Shown in pieces: positions 32,301 to 40,592 of a DNA stretch of 64,000 bases. Every line of letters starts with the position of its first letter. The first letter of the stretch is position 1. The DNA is from Cylindrotheca closterium (Eukaryota; Bacillariophyta; Bacillariophyceae; Bacillariales; Bacillariaceae), in the NCBI GenBank assembly GCA_933822405.4, contig CAKOGP040001759.1, positions 332,927-396,926 on the forward strand, in the 5' to 3' direction. The position numbers and the translations under genes are program-made. The notes beneath the pieces were generated by a model. That model searched no databases. It was not told the DNA's origin and saw nothing but the letters and a program-made list of their open reading frames with translations.

Positions 32301-34000
32301 CAGCAAGTAAGGAATGTAACGCCATCAGAAGTTGGACAACAATCCCCAGCCAAACCGGAGCAAGCTGGATGCGCTGAACATGCCGCTTCTACGGCTCCTG
32401 ATGTCACAGACGGCGTTGAGGACTTCGAAGGAGCACCACTGGGATTTGTAGATGGGGTCGTCGATGGACTCGCAGATGGTGCAGCAGATGGCGAAGTGTT
32501 TGGTGATACCGACGGGATCGTCGATGGTGCAACAGATGGCGAAGAGTCACCCAATGAACAGCAAGTGAGAAAAGTGACTCCATCAGCAGTCGGGCAACAA
32601 TCCCCAGCCAAACCCGAGCAAGCGGGATGTGCGGAGCACGCAGCCGATACGGTCCCTTGTGTCACGGAAGGTGCTGATGACTTCGAAGGAGCACTACTGG
32701 GCATTTCAGATGGTGTGGCAGATGGTGACGAGATCGGAGCTACCGAAGGTGGGCTGGAATCTGTTTCGGCGCTGAATGAACAGCAAGTGAGAAAAGTGAC
32801 TCCATCCGAAGTTGGGCAACAATCACCAGTCAAACCGGAGCAATCAGGATGTGCTGAGCATGCTGCTGACAATGTTGCTTGTGCTTTTGATGGAGCAGTA
32901 GATGGCGTTGCAGACGCTGGGGATGTATTGGGCGATCCCGTTGGTGAAGCAGATGCCACTTCAGAACAGCAGGAAAGAAAAGTCACGCCGTCAGATGTTG
33001 GACAACAGTCACCTGCCAACCCAGAACAAGCAGGATGAGCGGAGCATGCGGCATCTGGCAAAGCTGCATTGGACATTTTCGAAGAGGAAGGAGGTGGTGA
33101 GGTACTTGGTGAAACAGACGTGGTTGGCGAAACAGATGGTGACGTCGTTTGTGGTGCTGGAGTCGACGAACAACACGCAAGAAATACCCCATCCACCGTG
33201 GGACAACAACTTCCTTCCAAGCCTTCGCATTTAGAATGTGCAGAGCATGCCGCTTGGATCGCCACGGGGGATGCTGTAGGCACATGCGATGGCGGCGTGG
33301 AAGGAAAAGCTGACACAGCTAGAGTCACAGCCACATTTGGGGACGTCGAAGGCACTTGCGATGGCATCACGGAAGGAAAAGCGGACGCACCTGCATTCGG
33401 AGAAGCGGAAGGGGACTTGGAAGGTACTGCGGATAGCATCTTGGTTGGCACATTCGACGGGTCAGCGTTTGGACCAATCGTTGGAACTTGGGAAGGAACC
33501 TTTGTTGGTGGAGCAGTTGCACCACAACAATCGAGTGTGACTCCATCTGCTGTTGGACAACATAGTCCTGAAAGGTTCAGATCAACACACGCTGGATGTT
33601 CTTCGCATGTTTCGGAGGATACAAATGGAGCTGGCGTTGGGATCTTGGATGGCATTAATGATGGTAATGGAGTTGTCGGTGGCGTGGTTCCTGTTGTGGG
33701 AATCGCGGACGGCATCAACGATGGAAATGGAGTATTTACAATTTTGGCACAGCAGTCCAGCATGTCTCCATCTTCTGTTGGACAACAGAAGCCATCCAGA
33801 CCGGCGTCATAACATGCAGGATAGAGAATACACTCGGCTCGAAAGCAACAATCGTTATAATTTCCAGTATCATCTGGGCAGCAGTTGTTGTCCGGGCTAA
33901 ATCCTTCCATAATGCATGCAGGATGTTCTGAACATTCCAATAAAGAATGGGATTGCTTCCACAGGAGGGAGGATATTAGTAGAAAGGAAGGAGCCCTCAT
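29317..34000 (-). CDS. Secreted Cys-module / PSxxPS repeat protein B
   Basis: Four exons, 31549-34000, 31223-31482, 29600-31150 and 29317-29511, with the same intron positions and phases as paralogue A; 1,485 residues. The signal peptide starts MRAPSFLLISSLLWKQSHSL. Twelve six-Cys modules follow, seven of them close copies of CSAHPxCSGLxGDCCPT, alternating with Pro/Ser/Thr linkers. Exon 3 encodes roughly 500 residues of PSxxPS repeats with sub-periods such as PSSAPSSNPSLS and APSDQPSVSMNP. The last exon begins PAPSPSPS and ends in a short PPV tail. A and B share module order at both ends; B has expanded the middle modules and the PS stalk. Expected to be secreted and heavily O-glycosylated; assignment to frustule, girdle band or adhesive mucilage is inference. 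Confidence 0.87.
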
Positions 34001-34411
34001 TGTTTCAAAATACTCGGTGAAAGATGAAAATCGAGTTGGAAAAGATGAACTTGGTTTTGATGGTTCTCCGAAATCTTACGCTGGCAACGACCATCATTAT
34101 AATCATCCTCAAGGCTGAATATATTTTTATTCTGGGTATTCTTGGAAAGTATTTTTTTAGGTACTTAACACGCCAGCCGGCGAGAGATCGTTGGCCTGTT
34201 GTCAAAGGGGGATAAATCACCCCCAATACCTTTCCGAAGAAAGGGGGGAGTGAATGGGGTGTGCAAATCATGCATGCGCAGATGAGATGATGGATACAAT
34301 AATAGTATCAAATTCAGAACGTATATCATTGAACGTACTACTCAAGTCCAAAGCCCAAGAATGCTTCAGCGTATGATGTAATTGTTATAGTTGCATTATG
34401 CATTATCTGCC
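34001..34411. other. Intergenic, promoter of PS-repeat gene B
   Basis: 5' flank of gene B and 3' flank of the methyltransferase gene. No coding frame or notable repeat. Confidence 0.4.
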
Positions 34412-35695
34412 TCAGATATTAATCATATCATGCCCTCTTTCGTCCAACAAAAGTCGAAGTGCACTTTTGCGGTCCTCAGGGCAAGCTTCCAAAAGTAATT
34501 CGGAGGCTATTCTCCAGCCTATAGTAGCTGTGGATTCTTTTGTTTTCATCATTGTATCATCCAAAAACGGCAAAAGGCCTGCCGCAATGAGACTAATCAT
34601 ACTCGGTACCACTGCATTCCCCAGCAAATGATACGGACGGCTTGGACACAACTCAAAGGAATCTGGAAATCCTTGCAATCGTGCCGCCTCTCGTGGTGAC
34701 AGTTTCCGCCAACAAGAATCATTATCCTCCAACGAAAGTTTGATAAATTGAGATCCTACCATGTAGCTTGCATAACTGGACTGTAGTGTCTTTGTTGGCC
34801 GCAAAAAGTCGGATAAGAAACGAGCTTCTGGAAATTGTTGCGTGTACTTTTGATTGCGGACTTTTTGCAATTGGTGGTCCGAGAGTCGTAAATTTTCAAG
34901 CATACTTGGTTCCATATTCGTTTGCAGTATATCCTGAAAGCCACGCTTGAGATTTGGAATGTCTGGAAACTCGTAATCGGATGATGCATCAGTGGCAGTC
35001 ACCAAATCCTTTCGAATGCCGACCATGTAGATTCGTTTTCGTTCCTGAGGTACCAGGTAGACAGCATCCAGTAGCTTATGCTTGACATTGTAGCCAACTT
35101 GATCAAGATGAGAGATAATCACTTGCAAGGTTTTGCCATCCTCATGAGTCAATAGTCCACGGACGTTTTCCAGCAGAATCACCCTGGGCTGATGTTTCTT
35201 CAGAATTCGTACAATCTCCAAAAAGAGGACGCCACGATGATCATCAAATCCTTTTCGTTCTCCTGAAAAACTAAAACTTTGACAAGGGAATCCACCCACT
35301 AGCATGTCATGGGATGGGATGTCTTGTTCGGGAATCCTCGTAATGTCTCCGGCTGGTCGATCGCCGTGGTTTTTCTCATACGAAGCGCGAGCAAATCGAT
35401 CCACTTCACTGCTGAAGACACACTGACCACCCAATCGATCCAAGGCGATTCGAAAACCACCAATGCCCGCAAAGAGTTCAATGTAGGTAAAGTTGCGCTC
35501 GTTATTATCATTGGAATGACTTGCTGGAGGAATAAGAAACGAGCCCAAATCGACGGGGTCAAGAGGCTTCTGTGGACAAGCTCCCACATCGTGTCCCGTT
35601 TCACCACATAGACGACATGTCGCTTGTGGACAATCCTTGGCACGATGATTGGGCAGACCACAGTGATAACAGACTCGTTTCTTATTCTTTCCCAT
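34412..35695 (-). CDS. Cytosine-5 DNA methyltransferase with two CCHC zinc knuckles
   Basis: Intronless, 427 residues. The N terminus carries two zinc knuckles, CYHCGLPNHRAKDC (9-22) and CRLCGETGHDVGAC (27-40). All key C5-methyltransferase motifs follow in order: motif I ELFAGIGGFRIAL (about 73-85), catalytic motif IV GGFPCQSFSFSGERKGF (Cys138), motif VI ENVRG (176-180), motif VIII QERKRIYMVG (218-227), motif IX KLSPREAARLQGFPDSF and motif X GNAVVPSM. It makes 5-methylcytosine using SAM. The compact bacterial-like layout with no BAH, bromo, chromo or SNF2 domain fits the bacterial-type DNMT described for diatoms; a bacterial origin is inferred. The added knuckles suggest RNA or single-strand DNA contact. 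It is head to head with the MBD-like gene, 275 bp apart. Confidence 0.94.
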   Translation of the reverse strand: MGKNKKRVCYHCGLPNHRAKDCPQATCRLCGETGHDVGACPQKPLDPVDLGSFLIPPASHSNDNNERNFTYIELFAGIGGFRIALDRLGGQCVFSSEVDRFARASYEKNHGDRPAGDITRIPEQDIPSHDMLVGGFPCQSFSFSGERKGFDDHRGVLFLEIVRILKKHQPRVILLENVRGLLTHEDGKTLQVIISHLDQVGYNVKHKLLDAVYLVPQERKRIYMVGIRKDLVTATDASSDYEFPDIPNLKRGFQDILQTNMEPSMLENLRLSDHQLQKVRNQKYTQQFPEARFLSDFLRPTKTLQSSYASYMVGSQFIKLSLEDNDSCWRKLSPREAARLQGFPDSFELCPSRPYHLLGNAVVPSMISLIAAGLLPFLDDTMMKTKESTATIGWRIASELLLEACPEDRKSALRLLLDERGHDMINI

Positions 35696-35970
35696 CTTTT
35701 ACATTCTGGTTCTATAGTTGCAGGAGATTAGGAATATTTTGTAATAAGCAACACGCAATCGATTGTCATCATCTTCAGTTCGATCTGCGTCATATTGTCT
35801 TCTTACATTGTTTTTGGTCTGTGAAAGCGAGGGTCTAAAATAGTACCGTTCAGGTTTGGTGTGTCAGCATTTTTGACTGTATGATTATTGTTATTATTAT
35901 TGTAACAGAGGAGGCATCTAGTAGCATTGTTGTCTGCATTATTCAATTGAAGTGTCCAAAAGCTTGAATC
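35696..35970. promoter_or_regulatory. Bidirectional promoter between methyltransferase and MBD-like genes
   Basis: Only 275 bp separate the two divergent start codons, so the 5' leaders and core promoters of both genes must share this stretch. It is AT-rich, with an ATT/TTA run near 35883-35901. No TACCGGTA word is present. Confidence 0.6.
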
Positions 35971-37702
35971 ATGGCGAGTGTCGCTGTCTCTGGAAAGGGG
36001 CAACAAAGGGTATTGAGCTCAGCAGAGAAAGAAACAGCCTTGGCACGTGTTCGATTGAAGGGATTGCCCAACGATTGGGATGTGGAATGGTACGATGCAC
36101 TATACTATACTATACTATACTATACTATACTATACTATACTATACTATACTATACTATACATATGTTGTGGATGCGTATTGCATTCTATATATAGAGGAA
36201 ACTGTTGCTGACCTGTCTTTAGACTTACACAGTGCTCTATTTTCTCTCAATATTATTATCTATATATACAGGGACAACAAGCGTCAAAAGAAGATTTGGG
36301 TGTCGCCGGATGGATCGCGACGATGTTACAGTCTTCCTCAAGCTCTGAAATATGCAGCCAAGTCTGGTCAAGTCGTGTCCACCATTACCGGTACGCAAAG
36401 CACTAACAACAATCATAGCAATGATCATGGTAATAGTAATGACGACGGCCAAGAAACCAGTACTACGACACCGCAACAACAGCAACAACATCATCCACTC
36501 CACCATCGAACATTATCCGAACGTGAAGTTGCGGAAAAAGTCCAAGAGGGCCGTAGTCGTGGATTACCACAAGGTTGGACGATTATCTGGGACAACATGA
36601 GTGATCAGCGAGTGTGGATATCCCCAGATGGCAAAAAGAAGTGCAAGGGCATTCCACAAGCCTTGAGGTATTCGGCCAAGCAAGGTTGGATTACTACCTT
36701 ACCGCCTAAGGAAGAGAAAGAATTGAAGGCGGAACGAGTATTGAGTCAGGAAGAAGTTCAAGAGTTTCTAAAGGAAGCTCGAGAAATGGGATTACCCAAT
36801 GATTGGAATGTCGAGTGTAAGTAACGATGTATGCGCTGTATTGTATTGTCTTATGCGACGTGTAATGATGATAATGGTCTCGCTCTCACACTCGTTCCAT
36901 TTGTATTCTTCATCACACTATCATAACGTCCATCAATCATTTAGGGAACAATGCCAAACGAAAACGTCGATGGATTGCCCCGGATGGCTGTAAGGTCCAT
37001 TCCATCCCGGAAGCCCTTCGTATGAGTCTCAAAAAGGGATGGATCTCGAGAATAATATTACCACCATGCAAGCTCAACAACAAAGATCCCAAACAGAACA
37101 ACACCAACAAAACCACTAGCAATGCTGATAAGCAGCAGCAGCAGCAGCAACAACCTAATACCCAAAAGCGTCGCCGTATCCAACACATTCCGAGTGGCAA
37201 TCGGCGCTTGACCGAATCAGAACAATTGGCGTCCATCGAAGAAGCCAAGGCACGAGGATTGGGGGATGGATGGAAGGCCGAGTTTAGCAATCATTTGAAT
37301 CGACGAATATGGATTGCTCCTCCCAATTGTAGTGGTGAAGGTGGTGGTGGTGGTGGCCAAAGGTACTATTCTATTGCAGATGCCTTGGCAGGGAAACCCA
37401 TGCAAGACGAACCATCTGCTGAGAGGATGCCAAAAAAGAAGAAACAAAAGAAGCAGGGGACAGCCAAGGAGACACCTATACCGAGAAGATATTCCAATAT
37501 GAGAAAACAGAGAGTAAACTACAATGAAGTAGAAATATTGGCGGAATCTTTGGACCCCTCGGAATCTGAAAGCCTACACCGAAGGATGATGATTCCGAGA
37601 AAGGAGACTGCCAAATTAGTAGACAATGCTTCCAAAGATGGATATGCGTCTTCTGATGGCGACAGTATACAACACGGCGCTGGTTGCATCGTCTCACTTT
37701 AA
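35971..37702 (+). CDS. Protein with four MBD-like modules
   Basis: Three exons, 35971-36089, 36272-36816 and 36945-37702; 473 residues. Four modules share the pattern G-L-x-x-x-W, a short basic turn, W-I/V-x-P-D-G, then S-I/L-P-x-A-L: GLPNDWDVEW with IWVSPDGSRRCYSLPQALKY; GLPQGWTIIW with VWISPDGKKKCKGIPQALRY; GLPNDWNVEW with RWIAPDGCKVHSIPEALRM; and GLGDGWKAEF with IWIAPPN then YYSIADAL. This resembles the methyl-CpG-binding fold (L-P-x-G-W, Y-S-P-x-G-K-K-x-x-S, L-x-x-Y) with a shortened first loop. Introns 1 and 2 each interrupt a repeat module at its Trp codon. The C-terminal third is basic and polar. Its divergent partner is a cytosine-5 methyltransferase, which supports a role in reading methylated DNA, but the Arg residues that contact methyl-CpG in animals are not clearly kept. 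Confidence 0.8.
36099..36160 (+). repeat. (ACTAT)n pentanucleotide microsatellite in intron 1
   Basis: 62 bases of uninterrupted ACTAT units, about 12.4 copies, within the first intron of the MBD-like gene, close to its GTACGA donor. Length variation here could change the intron size and possibly splicing efficiency. Confidence 0.95.
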
Positions 37703-38330
37703 GTATTTCTAATGATATATAGCAAAAGAGAATCTTCGTCTATCTACCCAACAAGAGTAGTTGGAGGGAGGTTAATTGCTTTATTCTCATTCCATGCCAA
37801 AGGAAGTTTCCTTGGACAAAAAAAGAGAGTAGCGTGCACGTGCCATCTCATCAAAACTACGACTATCGAACAGATTCCGGGCCTTTCCGGCCTACTTTCG
37901 TTTTTTCCATTTAACGAAGCGGTCATTGTCACAGACATCCACAGAGGTGATTTGATTGCAATGTCGAAATGGTCGGTCGGGCTGATGACTTCTCTTCCAC
38001 CAAAAATATTGCTGGCTCGGAAACCTTATTGTGACACTATCTCGTCTTCCCAACACTCAACTAAGCCAATTTTTGTATTGCATATACCCATCTAGCTACT
38101 TCAAAAGAGCTTGTCAGGCAACTGGAAACTAGCAAAGAAAAGGCATTTGATAAAACCTTTTGTGTGAAGCACTTTTTGTTGGCGTTGTGACAGCAGTTCA
38201 CTGGTTTTGATTTTATTAAGGAGCTTCAGATTCATCGCAATTCTTCAGCATTGAACACTCGGAAGAAACTCTCATTGCTTCAGACTATCAGTATTTATAG
38301 TATATTGCACAAGCAAGTGAACAAGAACTG
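37703..38330. other. Intergenic, no convincing gene
   Basis: A plus-strand open frame of about 127 codons exists at 37712-38095 but has no family resemblance, mixed composition and no supporting context, so it is not called. Otherwise 3' and 5' flanks. Confidence 0.4.
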
Positions 38331-40031
38331 ATGTCAGACAACGGCCAACGAAAGGCTGGTGGCGGAAGCACGGGAGGAAGCAATCATTCCAATGGACGAA
38401 GGCCTAATGGGGCTGCCCCAAAGAAGAAACGAACTCCAGCTGGCAAGAGTCCTCAGCGGCCTCCTGGTAAAGGAAAGAAAGGACCTCAGGGGGCACTCCG
38501 AGGAAAGAGTCCAACAAGACCACCTGGTGCCGCAGGAAAAGCTGCTATACCAAAGGGATCAGGAAGAGGAGCTCCCATACCTAAAGGATCAGGACGCCCT
38601 ATACCGAAAGGATCAGGAAGAGGAGCTCCTATCGCCAAGGGATCTAATCGCGGAGGTCGAACAAGAGAAGAGGCACCACCATCCTCCAAAAGTCGAACTA
38701 GCAGTGATGATGAACTTTCGTCTGATGAATCGTCTTCGAGTGACGAGTTCGATGAAGAAGGATTGCCTCCTTCCTCTGTAGCCTCTCCCAGCACAAGCCG
38801 AGGTCGTAGCGACCATTCTCGAGGTGGGGGTAACAACTCGAATCGTTCCAACATTTCCGGTGCCACAATTCGTGATCGGGCCCGTGGGGCTACCATTCGA
38901 AACAATCCCGCCTTTCGATCCGAACACAGTCGCGGAGCTCGGTCCAATCATTCGAGCGATGAGGGTGGAGCCATTATTCCCTATGAAGAAAGTGATGCCT
39001 TTGAAAGTTTTCATGGCGACATACCAGATCAGGACTATGCCGGTGATGCTTACAATGGTGCCTTGGTTCCTATGGAACAAAACAACGGTGAGTACTATGA
39101 TGATGGCTACAACCGAGACAAGCTACGGCCTCCTCCAAAAATCAAGTTGGCCAAGGAAGATTCCGAACGAGGTGAATTCCCAAATGATAAATGGTATCAT
39201 AAGTGTCTACGACACTTTCGAATTCTATCTCCTCATCCACAAGAAGACGAAGTCAAAAAGAAATTGCGTTATGTGATTTGGACGACCCTTATTTTGGATG
39301 TCTTGGTGGCCATTGTCTCCATTGCGACATTTGGAGATGGAGTTACCTCCTGCTGTGGTACTGCTGTCATGGCTGCAGGGATTCCAGGAGTAAATTGGGA
39401 TCTATTCATGCAAGTCGTTACCTGGATTTACCTCATTGGTATCTTTTTGGAAATCCACCCAGTGGTGCGCGAGGGTCCTATTCCATGGAACTTGTTGAAC
39501 CCATCCTTTGGTTTCTTGATTAGTTTCGCTGTCTTTGTAGATGATAGTAAAGGAGAAGCAATCACCATTTGGATCATGGAAATGGCTTCAGTCATTTTGG
39601 AGTTGGTCACCTTTCGAATGCTAAAGCATTTGCACAATCGCAAAGTCCAGAGATTGGAAGAATTAGAGAGCGATATTGCGAATGAAAAGTATTCTCATGG
39701 CTACCGAAAGACAGCCTTTCTACGAGAGCGTCGCGAGACACGGCTCGTCGTATCCGACTCCGAGAAGAAGCTTCGGTATCACTTTATTGGCGCAGCTGTG
39801 AACGCTGCTCTGGTATCCATTACCTTGTTGTTGATTATTTTTGTCGCCCGTGGTGGAGGTCTTTGTTTGGTGGGCGGGGCTGGAGGTGGTTTGGACATTT
39901 TTAACTCAGATCAAAAGTCAAGATGTAACAAATGTGGGGATGTGAATGATTTTAGCGACCGATGCATCATTTGCAACTTTGAAGGAACCGAAAATGTGGA
40001 ACCCGACCAATGCTATTTCCCCTACTTCTAG
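38331..40031 (+). CDS. Multi-pass membrane protein with long disordered basic N terminus
   Basis: Intronless, 566 residues. Residues 1-130 are basic, Gly/Pro-rich and repetitive: IPKGSGRGAPIPKGSGR and its echoes, plus two GKSPxRPPG units. Then come an acidic-Ser stretch and further Ser/Arg/Asn-rich sequence up to about 280. The second half has about five hydrophobic segments, for example VIWTTLILDVLVAIVSIATF, WIYLIGIFLEI, FGFLISFAVFV, IWIMEMASVILELVTF and AALVSITLLLIIFVA. After the last segment a short tail holds CNKCGD and CIIC, a possible zinc ribbon. I do not recognise the family. The layout suggests an endomembrane or plasma-membrane protein with a cytosolic or lumenal polycationic arm. 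If the basic arm faced the silica deposition vesicle it would recall silica-associated polycations, but there is no direct evidence. Confidence 0.82.
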   Translation: MSDNGQRKAGGGSTGGSNHSNGRRPNGAAPKKKRTPAGKSPQRPPGKGKKGPQGALRGKSPTRPPGAAGKAAIPKGSGRGAPIPKGSGRPIPKGSGRGAPIAKGSNRGGRTREEAPPSSKSRTSSDDELSSDESSSSDEFDEEGLPPSSVASPSTSRGRSDHSRGGGNNSNRSNISGATIRDRARGATIRNNPAFRSEHSRGARSNHSSDEGGAIIPYEESDAFESFHGDIPDQDYAGDAYNGALVPMEQNNGEYYDDGYNRDKLRPPPKIKLAKEDSERGEFPNDKWYHKCLRHFRILSPHPQEDEVKKKLRYVIWTTLILDVLVAIVSIATFGDGVTSCCGTAVMAAGIPGVNWDLFMQVVTWIYLIGIFLEIHPVVREGPIPWNLLNPSFGFLISFAVFVDDSKGEAITIWIMEMASVILELVTFRMLKHLHNRKVQRLEELESDIANEKYSHGYRKTAFLRERRETRLVVSDSEKKLRYHFIGAAVNAALVSITLLLIIFVARGGGLCLVGGAGGGLDIFNSDQKSRCNKCGDVNDFSDRCIICNFEGTENVEPDQCYFPYF

Positions 40032-40592
40032 AGTTATGAGGATTCATTGATCCTGCAAGAAACTTGTCTCAGCTCTCATCACCACAACTGGGTTACGGTT
40101 AAAAATCTATAGTGTCGTACATCAGATATTGATCTGCCTCTTACACATTTTTGAAAAAAATAACATTCTCTCGTCAGTCATTGCCCCTTCTTCAACTTCC
40201 AGTACCGGTTTTTAGCTTACGATTTCCAATTTCGATCCAAAGTCATACGAAAGTGATAGTAATGTCCTATATTTTTTGAAAATGGCCTAATTTGTCGACC
40301 AAAAAATCTCTGATTAATTAGATTTCGCGTAGGCATAAAGAATTCTAAAGATTGCGAGACATTTCTTTCTTATTGGTCATGGCAAGTCTGGAAAAAGCTC
40401 TATGTGTCCGTCCTGTGACCGGTGAAACATTCCCGCCAAATTCAGGCTTCAAGTGTGTCTATGTCATCATCCACAAACATGGAAGTTGAGCTTGTTTGAA
40501 GCTCCCAAACAACAACCCTTTTTGCTCGAATTTTGGAACTACTTTTGCTATAGCATTGATACAATCGTCAAAGCAAAAGACAGCCGTTCAAA
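40032..40592. other. Intergenic, no gene seen
   Basis: 3' flank of the membrane protein gene and promoter of the J-protein gene. Holds a partial TACCGGTT word near 40203. No coding frame supported. Confidence 0.4.

Noticed and set aside
36099..36160. ACTAT run as a CRISPR or coding Tyr/Leu/Ile repeat
   Set aside because: It has no spacers and lies in an intron; the coding reading arises only if intron 1 is retained.
37712..38095. 127-codon plus-strand ORF after the MBD-like gene
   Set aside because: No family resemblance, no promoter-side support and mixed composition; more likely 3' flank.
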